Of a stretch of 64,000 nucleotides of DNA, positions 44,556 to 54,096 are shown piece after piece; the stretch's first letter is position 1, and every line of letters starts with the position of its first letter. This DNA is from Akkermansia massiliensis (GTDB taxonomy: Bacteria; Verrucomicrobiota; Verrucomicrobiia; Verrucomicrobiales; Akkermansiaceae): assembly GCF_018847375.1 (NCBI RefSeq), contig NZ_CP072036.1, positions 1,302,001 to 1,366,000 on the forward strand. Reading direction: 5' to 3'. The notes under the pieces were generated by a model. It saw only the letters and a list, made by a program, of their open reading frames with translations, did not search any database and had not been told where the DNA came from. A program made the translations under genes and the position numbers.

Positions 44556-46217
44556 TCATTTTTCCGGAGGGTCCGGGACGATGCCTCCCAGCCCGATGCG
44601 CATGTTCAGGGGGTGGCGTATGACGGTTGGACGGCCAATGTATTTTACACAGCAGCTTAAAGTAGCGGGAGAGTGCGGAAAGGAATAGGTGATGAGCTGC
44701 GCGGTTTCATCCTCCGGATCCTTGTTGGACATGATCTGCATGCCCCCTTCCACATGGAAGCCGCTGAAATGCGGATTTCCATGGTGACCCTTCAACTTGA
44801 AGGTGGCCCGGAATTCCTTTGCTGAGGGCTTGATGCTGAGGAGGGTGGCCTGAACCTGGAAGGGAGGATAATCTCCGGATGCCCCCGGAACGTCGATCGC
44901 CCATTGTTTGCCCGGTTCTGCGGGAATCGTCCGGGCCGGAGTTGTCCGGACCTCTCCGGCCGGCACGCGGAGCTCCCCGGTCAGCAGCCATCCCTTGTCG
45001 CCGGGAGGCAGTGAACGGGGAAGAGGGAAAAAGAGCATATTGTAGGTGGAAGTGCCCCATGTGGGGGGATGAACCCGGCAGTGAACGGCTGTTTTTCCGC
45101 CGGGGGTGGAAAGGTTGATGTAACTGGCGCCCTGCTGTTCCATATCATTAAGCAGGGTGTGGTTTTTATCCGTATGAATGTAAATGCCGAGGAAGACGGG
45201 TTCATGGCCTTCTTTATGGAAAACCCAATTGTATAATTTTACCTGAAGAGCCGGTGACGGTTGTGCGGAGAGGCCGGATTCATGGTTGTTCACCGCTTCC
45301 CGGGGAGTGGAAGGCGGAGAGGGGGAAGGGTTCACGGCCAGGTCAATGGGAACATCCAGTGAATGTTTGCGGGGAAGGTAAACGACGCCGAGATTCAATT
45401 CACGGGGAAGGGAAGGGGATGGTTTTCCCGCTCCTTCTTCCATTTCATGCAGGCAGGAAATGCTGGTTTTACCATCTTTATGTTCTGTGATTTCCGGCGT
45501 ATGGGCGCGCCGCAGGCCCGGTATGGGGAGTCCGGAGGAATCCAGAATGGCAAAGCCTTGAATGGAAGCGGAAGAGGGGAATTCCGCCTCGCAGGAGAGG
45601 GCGGTCCGCTCTTCGTTGGTTTTCAGCTGAATGGAAGCAGTGTTGCTGGCGGAATCGGCCCGGGCGATGTCGCTGTCCTCCCGGACGTTCGGTTCCGGAA
45701 GGTCCAGATAAAAAGTCTGGGGTTCTTCCGCCGGTTTGACCGTTTGCTTCAGCATCAGCCGCTGCGGTTCCGGGCAGAACTGGACGGTCCAGGTCCCGCG
45801 GATGCGCAGCCATTCCGATTGAGGGGCCGGAAGCTCCCTGAATCCGCAGGAGAATTGCAGGGTTTTGTAGGGTGAACCGGGAGAGGATGATGAGTTGGAC
45901 CCGATGACATGGGAAGGATTGAGCTTGCCGGGCGTTCCCCATGGCTGATAGGGATTGCAGGGTATTTCTTTTCCGGTTGAATCCTGCATGACCAGGCGCG
46001 TGAGCTGCCCTTCCCCGGAAGAAGGAATGACAAAGGTTCCTTTGCCTTGCAGCATGATGGAGATTCCGAGATGGACATGGCCGGGTTCGTCCATATAGGA
46101 AATGCGCCAATCATCCAGGACGGCGGTAAAACGGGGTTGGTCCGCGGATGGAGGCCGGGCGGCGGCCGCCAGGGGGGCCAGCAAGGCGGCTAAAGCAAGA
46201 ATGCGGGGGAAAACCAT
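44556..46217 (-). CDS. Secreted protein of unknown function, possible two-module architecture
   Basis: This 553-aa protein has a signal peptide (MVFPRILALAALLAPLAAAA). No known domain is recognised. Two beta-rich modules appear to follow the same plan: AVLDDWRISYMDEPGHVHLG (about 32-51) and LQVKLYNWVFHKEGHEPVFL (starting at about 320), each followed by a Gly/Ser-rich mid-section and a WLRIRG/WLLTGE-type strand. They are separated by a Pro/Ser linker. Two Cys pairs may form disulfides. It is divergent from the ABC transporter gene (132-bp gap). Codon usage is slightly more AT-rich than in neighbouring genes. Confidence 0.7.
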   Translation of the reverse strand: MVFPRILALAALLAPLAAAARPPSADQPRFTAVLDDWRISYMDEPGHVHLGISIMLQGKGTFVIPSSGEGQLTRLVMQDSTGKEIPCNPYQPWGTPGKLNPSHVIGSNSSSSPGSPYKTLQFSCGFRELPAPQSEWLRIRGTWTVQFCPEPQRLMLKQTVKPAEEPQTFYLDLPEPNVREDSDIARADSASNTASIQLKTNEERTALSCEAEFPSSASIQGFAILDSSGLPIPGLRRAHTPEITEHKDGKTSISCLHEMEEGAGKPSPSLPRELNLGVVYLPRKHSLDVPIDLAVNPSPSPPSTPREAVNNHESGLSAQPSPALQVKLYNWVFHKEGHEPVFLGIYIHTDKNHTLLNDMEQQGASYINLSTPGGKTAVHCRVHPPTWGTSTYNMLFFPLPRSLPPGDKGWLLTGELRVPAGEVRTTPARTIPAEPGKQWAIDVPGASGDYPPFQVQATLLSIKPSAKEFRATFKLKGHHGNPHFSGFHVEGGMQIMSNKDPEDETAQLITYSFPHSPATLSCCVKYIGRPTVIRHPLNMRIGLGGIVPDPPEK

Positions 46218-46349
46218 TTGATTTTAATTGGGGAAATGCCTTAAAGGGAAAGTTTTTGAATAACATATTCTTCGTTTACGGCAAGATAAAACACTGATGC
46301 CCGATTTTCCTTGATGATGCGGAAGTTGATACGCTAGAGTAAAAGAACC

Positions 46350-48179
46350 ATGTTGCAGGCGGACGGCATTACATATGAAATAGAAACACCGGATGGTCCT
46401 TTGAAATTATTGGACAATGTTAGTTTTAATGTGCCTCGCGGGCATTTTATGGCTGTTGTTGGCCCTTCCGGTTGTGGAAAGACCACCTTGTTAAAGGCGA
46501 TTGCGGGCATGATTGCGGAAACGGACGGACGTTTTTTCTGGAACGGCCATGATTTGGCGGAAGAGGACTTCGAGCCGTCGGAAATCGGGTTCGTTCCCCA
46601 GTTCAGCATTGCCTATGACCAGTTGAGCGTGGATGAGAACGTGGAGAGCGCCGCCAGGCTCCGCTGCCGGTTCGATTCCGTGGACGATTTGGACGACAGC
46701 ATTGACAATGCCCTGGAGGTAACGGGGATGGAGGGGATTGCGGACCGGGATGTGAAGATTCTTTCCGGCGGCCAGAAGCGCCGCCTGGCGCTGGCCATGG
46801 AGCTGGTGTCCAATCCGCGTCTGCTGATTTGCGATGAGGTGACGTCCGGCCTGGACCCGAGGTCCGAGCACGATATTGTGGACCTCCTGCATGAAATCTC
46901 CCGTTCGGAAGGCCGCATCGTCATTTCCGTCACGCACAGCCTTTCCCACCTGGACATGTATGATTCCATCCTGGTCATGCACCAGGGCTGCGTGGCCTAT
47001 CACGGTTCTCCGAAGACGATGCTGCATTACTTCGGCGTTTCCTCGCTGGAAGAGATTTATCCGAAGCTTCAGGACCGTGAAGGACCCTCCTGGTGCCGTT
47101 CGTGGGGCAAGCACCGGGATTCCTATTATTCCCGCCTGGAACAGGAAAGGGAGAAGAAGATTCTTTCCGGAGAATTGCCGGACCCTGATGCCGTCCGCAG
47201 CAATGTGGAGGCGGAGAAGGCTCCCGAGGAACCCGGAACGGAAAAGGGGGACGCCGTGCGGAGCGATTCCGGGGAAACTGCGCCTGCGGAAGGGAACGGG
47301 AATTCCCCGGAGGCCGCGGCGGAAGCCATTCCGGAGGTTCCGGGATTCTTCACGCAGTTCTTCTGCCTGCTGGGACGGCGCTGGCGCATCTTTTTCCGCG
47401 ACCGTTCCCAGTTGGTTCTTCAACTGGTGATGGTGCTGCTGTTCCCGGTGCTGGTAGCCATGTTCACGGACAAGGGGACCGGGCAGATCGTGGGCCTTTC
47501 CGCCACGCAGGACGTCCAGACCATCCAGAAGGACATGGAAGCCCAGCAGTTGAACATGAAGACGGGTTCCGCTGTCTCCGGCATCATCATGTTCGAGGTG
47601 ATTCTGCTGGGCCTGATGGGTTCCAACAATGCCGCCCGGGAGGTGGCCGGAGAACGGGCCATCATGGAAAAGGAGAAATACGCGGGAATGAGGCCCTCCG
47701 CGTACCTGGGGAGCAAGCTGGCCTACTTGAGCGTTCTGGTGCTGGTGCAGTCCGTCTGGATGTTCGCCTTTGTGGACTTCTTCTGGGACCGCGGCGGGGG
47801 CCTGACGCACCTGCTGTTCCTGATTCTGGCGGATGCCGCCATGACCTTTGTATGCCTGGGCATTTCCTCCCTGGCCCGGAGTGCGGACCAGGCCTCCCTC
47901 CTGAGCATTTACCTGGTGGGCTTCCAGCTTCCCCTTTCCGGAGCGGTGCTGGCCCTTCCGGAACAGGTGGAGGGCTTCATACGGCCCTTCATTTCCGCAT
48001 ACTGGGCGTGGTCCGGCAGCATCTCCGCCCTGAAATCTGACGTGTACAACGCCGTCAAGAATGTGCTGGATACGGACCTGACGCCCGCGCTGACCTGTTA
48101 CATTGTTCTGGGCGTGCATGTTGCATGCGGCATTGCGGCTTCCTACGCGGGAATCCGACGCTCGCGCTGGGAGCTGTAA
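46350..48179 (+). CDS. ABCG-type ABC transporter, ATPase and permease fused
   Basis: The 609-aa half-transporter has an N-terminal ATPase with Walker A GPSGCGKTT (38-46), signature LSGGQKRRLALA, Walker B LLICDEVTSGLD and the H-loop SVTHSLSHLD. An acidic linker (about 265-325) leads to an ABC2-type permease with about six helices (LVLQLVMVLLFPVLVAMF to LTCYIVLGVHVACGIAASY). The order ATPase-then-membrane and the TSGLD motif match the ABCG/White family, which exports lipids or hydrophobic compounds and works as a dimer. TTGATG-N18-TAGAGT at 46311-46340 may be its promoter. Confidence 0.92.
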   Translation: MLQADGITYEIETPDGPLKLLDNVSFNVPRGHFMAVVGPSGCGKTTLLKAIAGMIAETDGRFFWNGHDLAEEDFEPSEIGFVPQFSIAYDQLSVDENVESAARLRCRFDSVDDLDDSIDNALEVTGMEGIADRDVKILSGGQKRRLALAMELVSNPRLLICDEVTSGLDPRSEHDIVDLLHEISRSEGRIVISVTHSLSHLDMYDSILVMHQGCVAYHGSPKTMLHYFGVSSLEEIYPKLQDREGPSWCRSWGKHRDSYYSRLEQEREKKILSGELPDPDAVRSNVEAEKAPEEPGTEKGDAVRSDSGETAPAEGNGNSPEAAAEAIPEVPGFFTQFFCLLGRRWRIFFRDRSQLVLQLVMVLLFPVLVAMFTDKGTGQIVGLSATQDVQTIQKDMEAQQLNMKTGSAVSGIIMFEVILLGLMGSNNAAREVAGERAIMEKEKYAGMRPSAYLGSKLAYLSVLVLVQSVWMFAFVDFFWDRGGGLTHLLFLILADAAMTFVCLGISSLARSADQASLLSIYLVGFQLPLSGAVLALPEQVEGFIRPFISAYWAWSGSISALKSDVYNAVKNVLDTDLTPALTCYIVLGVHVACGIAASYAGIRRSRWEL

Positions 48180-48232
48180 TTTAATGCGTGCACTTGCACG
48201 GAGTTCGTTATATACTTTTTCCATCAAAAGTT

Positions 48233-48664
48233 ATGGCGAGACGACGTGCAGCAAAAAAGAAGAGTTCCTCATCATCCACGCCGATGCTGATGGCCGGCGC
48301 GGCTGTTCTTGTGCTGGCCGTCATCGTGGCGTTTGTCGTGTTCCGTGCTAGGGAGAAGCCGCAGGCGGGGTCGGATATTCCGCTGGATATCCTGGCGGCG
48401 AACGCCTCCCAGCTTTCCAATAACAACTATGCGCTGGACGGAACGGTGATCGACCGTTTTCCGCGCGGCGAGTCCGAGCTGATTTCCTTTTTGTACAGGG
48501 ACGCTTCCGGTCGTGAGTACATTATTCCCGTCTGTGTTTCTGCGGAAGCCAGGAACGGACTGAACATCAACCGGGACCAGCAATACAGAATAGAGTTCCG
48601 GGTGGAAGACGTCAATCCGAAGGTGCGCGGCGTATGCGTAGCCACATCCATTCAGCCTAAATGA
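48233..48664 (+). CDS. Membrane-anchored small protein of unknown function
   Basis: This 143-aa protein begins MARRRAAKKKSSSSSTPM, a basic cytoplasmic tail, then one transmembrane helix (LMAGAAVLVLAVIVAFVVF), then a soluble domain of about 100 residues with alternating strands (ALDGTVIDRFPRGESELISF, YRIEFRVEDVNP) that could be an OB-like barrel. No family is assigned. It starts 53 nt after the ABC transporter, and its stop overlaps the next start (ATGA at 48661-48664), so translation is coupled. An upstream start at 48188 is less likely. Confidence 0.72.
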   Translation: MARRRAAKKKSSSSSTPMLMAGAAVLVLAVIVAFVVFRAREKPQAGSDIPLDILAANASQLSNNNYALDGTVIDRFPRGESELISFLYRDASGREYIIPVCVSAEARNGLNINRDQQYRIEFRVEDVNPKVRGVCVATSIQPK

Positions 48665-50577
48665 ACAACCTTCCCCGCCCCATGAAAAGCTGCTTTCTCC
48701 TGACCCTGGCCTGCGCGGTTCCCGCATTGGGGCAGATGATGTACAATCCCCCCGCTTCCGGCGGCGGTGCGCCTGCCGCGCCCCCTTCCTCCCCGCCTGC
48801 CGCGCAGCCGAATGCCTACCAGCCTTCCCGGCAGGGAGATGCCAAGTCCCTGTACGGCAATGAAATTCCTTTCCTGAATCCCCAGGACGGCACCGTGACC
48901 ATCAACGGAACAACGCTGAACATGGGCAGTTTCCGGGAAATTGAGGCGCGCTTCAATAAGTACCTGAGCCAGCCGGAGGAAAGCACGGAGGATGCGAAGG
49001 AATACCAGAAGATTTTTGAAAAGCTTCATGAGACGCTTTCCATGCGCAAGGAAAAGCTGATGGCGGACAACGTGGTGCGGCAGGTGGTGGACCTGCTGAC
49101 CGCCGCCTCCAGCAATCCGCTGGACGGTGGCGTTTCCGATGCCCTCTGCCAGGCTATCTACACCGCATGGCAGGCCAAGAGCAATGGAAAGAACAAGGGG
49201 AAGATGCTTGAAGCGATGGAGAGGGAAATACGCAGCAATGCCCAGAAAATGAGCCTCATGGAGAGCGGCGTGACCACCAGCTCCGGCTCTCCCTCCAACC
49301 AGAAGGGCGGGAAAAAGGGCACTTCTGCCAATAATCCGGCCAAGAACAACCCACGCTACAAGTACCTGGAAAAGCGCATGGTGGAAATGGAGGCCCGCAA
49401 GCTGAAGCTGGAGAGTGAACAGGTGCTGACGGTGACGGAAGCGAAGATCGTTTTCCAGTCCACGCTGGTTCAGTTATTCGCTCAGCGGCGCTTTGACCAT
49501 GTTTCCATAGGCTGCGGCATTTACAGCCGCCTGTTCAATGACGGGGATACCAAGCTGCGGCTGGACAAGAATTCGGACGCCGCCAAGATGTTCAGCGGAA
49601 CGCTGGGCACCCCGCCCACCGTCGCCATTCTGGACAACCTTTCCCGGGAGCTGGCCCGTGATTCCGACCGCCACATGAAGGCCGTGAACAACCTGGTTGA
49701 TTCCCATCATTACGTGGATGCCCTGGAACGGTTGAATGAGGCGCTGCTGATCGGGGAGTTCATGCCCGCCGTGAACACGTTCCCGTATGAAAAGAAGCAG
49801 AAGCTGTACGCCTTCAAGCGGGACGTGGAGAAGCTGTTTGAGCTGATGAACGGCAAGGATTACGAGGAAGCCCTCACCCTGGTGGAAAACCTCAAGAAGA
49901 CCTCCCGGGATTTCAGCACGGGCCGTGCGGAATCCGCCATCAGCGCCGCCGTGTTCGCCAGTGACGCCTATATCGCCCAGGGCCAGGAAGCCCTCGCCAG
50001 AGGTGACCGGGCCAAGCTGGAGGAATGCCTGAAGAGCGCCATTGAAATCTGGCCCAAGAACCCCCGCCTTCTTCCGCTGCGGAACGCCATGATGGCCGCC
50101 GGTCAGCAGTCCCACGCGCTGGAGGACTTCAAGCGCTTCCACAAGAATAAGAATTACCGCCGCATCTTTGACAACCAGCATGAATTCGCCGTTCTGGTGA
50201 AGGATGATCCGGAACTCCAGAAGCAGTTTGTGGAAGACCTTGGCAAGATGGCCGTTATTGAACGGGCTCTGGGCGCGGCGCGCCAGCGCGAAGCCATGCA
50301 GGACGTGTACGGCGCCTGGGAGGAACTCCAGCAGCTCCGTTCCAAGGACCAGGAGCTGTTCATCAATGACCAGGAATTGAACGCCCAGTATCTGGACCTG
50401 ACGACGAAGGCGAGTACCCTGGTGAACCTGCTGAATGATGCGGAAAAGTGCAGGAACGCGGGAGAAGTAGGTTCCGCCCTGGGCAAGTACATGGAGGCCA
50501 AAAAGCTGTACCTGTATTCCCGCTTTGCCAAGGAAGGCATCGAATCCCTGTTGAACGAGGTTCTTCCGCTGAACTAG
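48661..50577 (+). CDS. Secreted helical-repeat protein of unknown function
   Basis: This 638-aa protein has a signal peptide (ending in LACAVPALGQ), a Pro/Ala/Gly-rich linker (about 28-60) and a long alpha-helical body with TPR-like pairs (YVDALERLNEALLIGEFMP, YEEALTLVENL, RAKLEECLKSAIEIWPKNP). A lysine/Asn-rich insert sits at about 200-230. An alternative start at 48682 would give a shorter signal peptide. Helical-repeat envelope proteins usually scaffold other proteins. Coupling to the membrane-anchored protein and the nearby ABCG transporter suggests an envelope assembly, which is an inference. Confidence 0.75.
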   Translation: MNNLPRPMKSCFLLTLACAVPALGQMMYNPPASGGGAPAAPPSSPPAAQPNAYQPSRQGDAKSLYGNEIPFLNPQDGTVTINGTTLNMGSFREIEARFNKYLSQPEESTEDAKEYQKIFEKLHETLSMRKEKLMADNVVRQVVDLLTAASSNPLDGGVSDALCQAIYTAWQAKSNGKNKGKMLEAMEREIRSNAQKMSLMESGVTTSSGSPSNQKGGKKGTSANNPAKNNPRYKYLEKRMVEMEARKLKLESEQVLTVTEAKIVFQSTLVQLFAQRRFDHVSIGCGIYSRLFNDGDTKLRLDKNSDAAKMFSGTLGTPPTVAILDNLSRELARDSDRHMKAVNNLVDSHHYVDALERLNEALLIGEFMPAVNTFPYEKKQKLYAFKRDVEKLFELMNGKDYEEALTLVENLKKTSRDFSTGRAESAISAAVFASDAYIAQGQEALARGDRAKLEECLKSAIEIWPKNPRLLPLRNAMMAAGQQSHALEDFKRFHKNKNYRRIFDNQHEFAVLVKDDPELQKQFVEDLGKMAVIERALGAARQREAMQDVYGAWEELQQLRSKDQELFINDQELNAQYLDLTTKASTLVNLLNDAEKCRNAGEVGSALGKYMEAKKLYLYSRFAKEGIESLLNEVLPLN

Positions 50578-50658
50578 GGAAGTTTTCCGTTCAGCGGTGC
50601 GGCTGCGGAGACGGAGTATTTGCTTTTTTTCCGGAGCGGCGCCGTTATGCTACGGCCC

Positions 50659-51393
50659 ATGAAGGCAGTATACCTGTGTTTGTGCATGCTGGCGGCGTTC
50701 TGTTTTTCGGCCGCGGCTCTTCCCGCGGATTGCAGCCAGGTGATTGTGGGTTCCGCGGACGGCTGGAACAGCTCCCATGTGCAATTGAGCCTTCTGGAGA
50801 AGGGGCCGCGCGGCTGGGTGATGGTGAAAGGTCCGTTTCCGGCGCGTCTGGGAAAGTCCGGTCTGGTGTGGGGCAGGGGCGTCAGCATGCCTCCCTCCGG
50901 CGGTCCGGTGAAGAAGGAGGGGGACTTGCGCTCTCCCGCCGGCATCTTTGAGCTGGGGGGCGTGTATGGCACCGTTCCCGTTCCGCAGAAGAAGCGTTCC
51001 ATGCCGTACCGCCGCATCACGCCGCGGGACATGTGGGTGGATGATCCCGCTTCTCCACTGTACAACCAGCACTTCGTGCTGAAGCATGACCCCGTCACGC
51101 CGTGGGAGTTCAAGCAGCAGATGAAGCTGAACGATTACGCCCACAGCCTGAAACTGTTCATCCGGCATAATGCCGCATCCGGACGGGAAAAACCCGTGCC
51201 GGGGGCCGGTTCCTCCATCTTCTTCCATATCTGGCGCAGGGATGGAGGAGCTCCCACGGCGGGGTGCACCGCCATGAGCGAGGAAAATTTGAGAGCCATG
51301 ATCGCATGGCTGGACCCCTCCCGGCATCCCCTTTACATCCTGTTGCCCGCCAAGGAATACCTGCGCCTGCGCGGAGCCTGGGGATTGCCGTGA
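50659..51393 (+). CDS. L,D-transpeptidase (YkuD-type) family protein
   Basis: This 244-aa exported protein (signal MKAVYLCLCMLAAFCFSAAA) has the YkuD catalytic layout: His190 in FFHIWRRDGGAP and Cys203 in TAGCTAMSEENL, with GDLRSPAGIFELGGVYG as the usual 'PxGxF' segment upstream. Such enzymes cross-link peptidoglycan or attach lipoproteins to it. The 'GCTAM' variant occurs in the YkuD-like branch related to ErfK/YafK. Start 50659 puts the signal peptide first. It lies 81 nt after the helical-repeat gene, possibly in the same transcript. Confidence 0.87.
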   Translation: MKAVYLCLCMLAAFCFSAAALPADCSQVIVGSADGWNSSHVQLSLLEKGPRGWVMVKGPFPARLGKSGLVWGRGVSMPPSGGPVKKEGDLRSPAGIFELGGVYGTVPVPQKKRSMPYRRITPRDMWVDDPASPLYNQHFVLKHDPVTPWEFKQQMKLNDYAHSLKLFIRHNAASGREKPVPGAGSSIFFHIWRRDGGAPTAGCTAMSEENLRAMIAWLDPSRHPLYILLPAKEYLRLRGAWGLP

Positions 51394-51605
51394 CGGTCAT
51401 GGTCCTTTTCTCATTCCGTCGCCGGGAAGGGGGACACGGGGCTTCAAGTTTTTCCAGTCCGTGGCGGCATAGGCGCAAGCGTGTGGGCTGCATGGTTTTG
51501 CACGTTTTTGACCGGGGCGAGGCCGAAGGTTTTCCGGAAAGAGAAGGCGGAGGGCGAAAGAGGATTTTGTGAAAGAGGGATAAAACGCGTCGTCCTGTAA
51601 ACGCA

Positions 51606-51637
51606 AGAAGCCGGCCTTTTTCCAAAGGCCGGCTTCT
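51606..51637. terminator. Perfect 14-bp hairpin between L,D-transpeptidase and RRM genes
   Basis: AGAAGCCGGCCTTT (51606-51619) pairs exactly with AAAGGCCGGCTTCT (51624-51637) around TTCC. It sits between convergent genes, 15 nt past the RRM stop. The terminal T/A pairs may supply the U-tract. Confidence 0.65.
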
Positions 51638-51651
51638 GCATGATAAAACGG

Positions 51652-52317
51652 TTATTGTTCCTGGGCCTGGGGAGCGGAAGCTTCCGGCTGGAGCAGGGGA
51701 GTGGAGGTTTCCTTCACTTCCTCCATGGAAACCTGTTCTTCCTGGGGCTCGCGGGTTTCGCGGGGCTGCCGGGACTGTTCCTGGCGTTCATTGGCGCCGC
51801 TGACCAGCAGGTTCCTGCCCATGAAGGGCTGGTTGTGGAGGATGTCCACGGAACGGACGGCATCTTCCATCTTCTTCATTTCCACAAAGGCATAGCCCTT
51901 GGACTTGTGGGTGCGGGGGTTGTAAATGATTTCCACGGAGCTGACTTCCCCGATGCCCTTGAACACGTCTTCAAGGTCGCTTTCCGTCGCTTCATAGGAA
52001 AGGTTGCCCACGTAAAGCCTGCGGTTGGAGACGGGCTGCTTGGGAGCGGAAACGCGCTCCTGCCTGTTACGGGCCACGCGGGTATTGGTTTTGGCGGCGG
52101 CTTTATCCCTGGCGGCGGGTTTGTTGTTCTTGGCCGGGCGGATGCCGAAGAGGCCCAGGAAACGCTGCCACAAGGAGAGTTTGGCAGGTGCTTCTTTTTT
52201 ATACTTGGGACGGTAGCCGCTGGAATCCCGGCGGTCATTGCCATAGGAGCGTCCGCCCTTGTTATAGCGGCGACGGGCTCCCTGGCCCTGTCTTCCCTGT
52301 GTGTTGTGCTGTGACAT
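51652..52317 (-). CDS. RNA-binding protein with one RRM domain
   Basis: This 221-aa protein has a basic Gly/Arg/Lys-rich N-terminal region (about 1-98), then a single RRM with RNP2 LYVGNL and RNP1 KGYAFVEM (about 100-180), then a Glu/Gln-rich tail. The arrangement resembles the small bacterial Rbp/cold-induced RRM proteins but with long disordered arms. The RRM binds single-stranded RNA. A 402-bp intergenic region lies upstream, so a long or regulated 5' leader is possible. Confidence 0.92.
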   Translation of the reverse strand: MSQHNTQGRQGQGARRRYNKGGRSYGNDRRDSSGYRPKYKKEAPAKLSLWQRFLGLFGIRPAKNNKPAARDKAAAKTNTRVARNRQERVSAPKQPVSNRRLYVGNLSYEATESDLEDVFKGIGEVSSVEIIYNPRTHKSKGYAFVEMKKMEDAVRSVDILHNQPFMGRNLLVSGANERQEQSRQPRETREPQEEQVSMEEVKETSTPLLQPEASAPQAQEQ

Positions 52318-52719
52318 ACTTATATTCTAAGTTGATGATTATGTTGGTGTCATGCCGGATTTATCGCTGTACGCAGTAAGTTCCATCCGGAAAATCGCCG
52401 GGACGTTCCGCTACCATGAGAAAAGCCAGGAGTAAGGATGCCCCGTGCCCCGATCAACGGTCCATGCGTGGTCTGATAGGGGGGCGATCAGGCTAGGTGC
52501 GGTACCAGTCCGGTCGATTGACGCGTATACCAATGCACAGGGAGCCGGATTCTTGCAAGCCGGTATACCGTCATTTTGGGCTTTCCGCCCGTCCGGAGAC
52601 AGGAAGACCGTCCGGAAGGGCGCATTATTCCGGGCGGAAAGCGGCAGGGTGAGCATGCAACTTGACAAAAAGACCGGGACAGCGCACTTTAAGTGCCGAC
52701 TAACTTACACTCTCTCTCG
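52318..52719. other. 402-bp divergent intergenic region before the sugar transferase
   Basis: No gene is supported: a 93-codon frame at 52445-52726 has no family resemblance and overlaps the next start. The region holds a TTGACA box (52662) and the dyad GCACTTTAAGTGC (52684-52696) close to the sugar transferase start. The rest shows no recognised RNA motif. Confidence 0.5.
52662..52696 (+). promoter_or_regulatory. TTGACA box with GCACTT-T-AAGTGC dyad
   Basis: TTGACA (52662-52667) is a perfect -35. At 17-19 nt spacing the sequence CACTTTAA gives only a weak -10. The perfect 13-bp dyad GCACTTTAAGTGC (52684-52696) overlaps that position, suggesting repression by occlusion. The start codon is at 52720. 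Confidence 0.4.
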
Positions 52720-54096
52720 ATGCTGATTCAAAATGCAGACCGTACTACCTACGGGATCAATAAAATTGTCGTTTCCATCCTCGCATTCGTCATCTTCTTC
52801 GTTGTCGGGTTCGTTTCGTGGCAATGGATGGGGGTGGCTCCGGAACCGTGGCGGCTGCGCACGCTGGTGCTGACGCCGCTGACGATGTCCCTGCTGCTGT
52901 ATGTCTGCTGTGACCAGCTGGGCGTTTACTACCGGTGCATGACGCTGGGCGGAAGCATCCGGCGGTTTGTCATGGCGTACGCCTGTTTTGTGGTGTTGAG
53001 CGTAGTGACGTGGAAGTACTTTGTTCCCTTTTCCGCGAACATTATTGTCCAGACCCTGGCCTATCTGCTCACGTTCCTGGGCGCCCTCTGGCTGCGCATC
53101 AGCCGGTTCCGGGCGGAAAAGAGGCTGGTGGAGGAGGCCCCCACGCTGGTGGTGGGCATTCCGGACCATGTGAAGGAGTTCCGCAAGATGCTGGAAAGCG
53201 ACCATGTGGACTTCAAGGATGAACTGCTGGTGATGGCTCCGGAAGAGGTGGACCGCGCGGAGGTCAGGAATTTGCTGATCAAGGGCTGCATCAGCAAGGT
53301 GGTGTTTCTTCCGGAGGAGGTGGACTCCGCCGTGGCGCGGTGCCTGGTGGAGCTGTGCGGCAAGATGGGAGTGGATTTTTACGCGAGCATGGTAGTGAGC
53401 ATGCCCGACGTGCATAAAACCTATTTTGGCGTGCTGGGAGGAACCAGAATGCTGGTGTACAAGTCCACCCCCATTCCCTACACCACCTCCTGGCAGTTGA
53501 AAAAGATACTGGACTGGGTGGGCGCGCTCCTGCTTCTGGTGGGCACGTTCCCCCTGTGGGTGCTGGCGGCCGTAGGCATCAAGCTGTCTGACCGCGGTCC
53601 CGTCTTCTACCGCCAGAAGCGTTCCGGCCTGTATGGCCGGGAATTCGGCATGTGGAAATTCCGCACCATGTACCGGGATGCGGACAAGAGGCTGGATGAG
53701 GTGAAGGCCAGTTACGGCAACGACATGAACGGCCCCATCTTCAAGCTGGAGCATGACCCTCGCATCTTCCCCTTCGGCCGCTTCCTGCGCAAATTCAGCA
53801 TAGACGAACTTCCCCAGCTCATCAACGTGCTGAAAGGGGAAATGAGCCTGGTGGGGCCGCGGCCGCTCCCCGTTTATGAGACGGAGGCCTTTACCAGTGA
53901 CGCCCACCGCCGCAGGCTGAGCGTTTTGCCCGGGGTGACGGGGTACTGGCAGATAGCCGGGCGCAGCAACATCCGGGAATTTGAAAAACTGGTGGAGCTG
54001 GACATGGAGTACATTGACAACTGGTCCCTGTGGCTGGATGTCAAACTGCTCCTGAAAACTGTCCCGGCGGTGCTGTTCGCCCGCGGGGCGAAGTGA
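52720..54096 (+). CDS. Polyprenyl-phosphate sugar-1-phosphate transferase (exopolysaccharide initiation)
   Basis: The 458-aa protein has four N-terminal helices, a central nucleotide-binding-like domain and a C-terminal bacterial sugar-transferase domain of the WbaP/WcaJ/EpsE family: KRSGLYGREFGMWKFRTM, FLRKFSIDELPQLINVLKGE, SLVGPRPLPVYE and LSVLPGVTGYWQIAGRS. It would move hexose-1-P from a UDP-sugar to undecaprenyl-P, the first step of surface polysaccharide synthesis. In PEP-CTERM organisms such enzymes often mark the exosortase-linked polysaccharide locus. The ATG at 52720 was chosen; 52693 adds nine residues without similarity. Confidence 0.93.
   Translation: MLIQNADRTTYGINKIVVSILAFVIFFVVGFVSWQWMGVAPEPWRLRTLVLTPLTMSLLLYVCCDQLGVYYRCMTLGGSIRRFVMAYACFVVLSVVTWKYFVPFSANIIVQTLAYLLTFLGALWLRISRFRAEKRLVEEAPTLVVGIPDHVKEFRKMLESDHVDFKDELLVMAPEEVDRAEVRNLLIKGCISKVVFLPEEVDSAVARCLVELCGKMGVDFYASMVVSMPDVHKTYFGVLGGTRMLVYKSTPIPYTTSWQLKKILDWVGALLLLVGTFPLWVLAAVGIKLSDRGPVFYRQKRSGLYGREFGMWKFRTMYRDADKRLDEVKASYGNDMNGPIFKLEHDPRIFPFGRFLRKFSIDELPQLINVLKGEMSLVGPRPLPVYETEAFTSDAHRRRLSVLPGVTGYWQIAGRSNIREFEKLVELDMEYIDNWSLWLDVKLLLKTVPAVLFARGAK

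Noticed and set aside
52445..52726. 93-codon plus-strand frame before the sugar transferase
   Set aside because: No family resemblance, it overlaps the true start, and it contains the candidate promoter and dyad.
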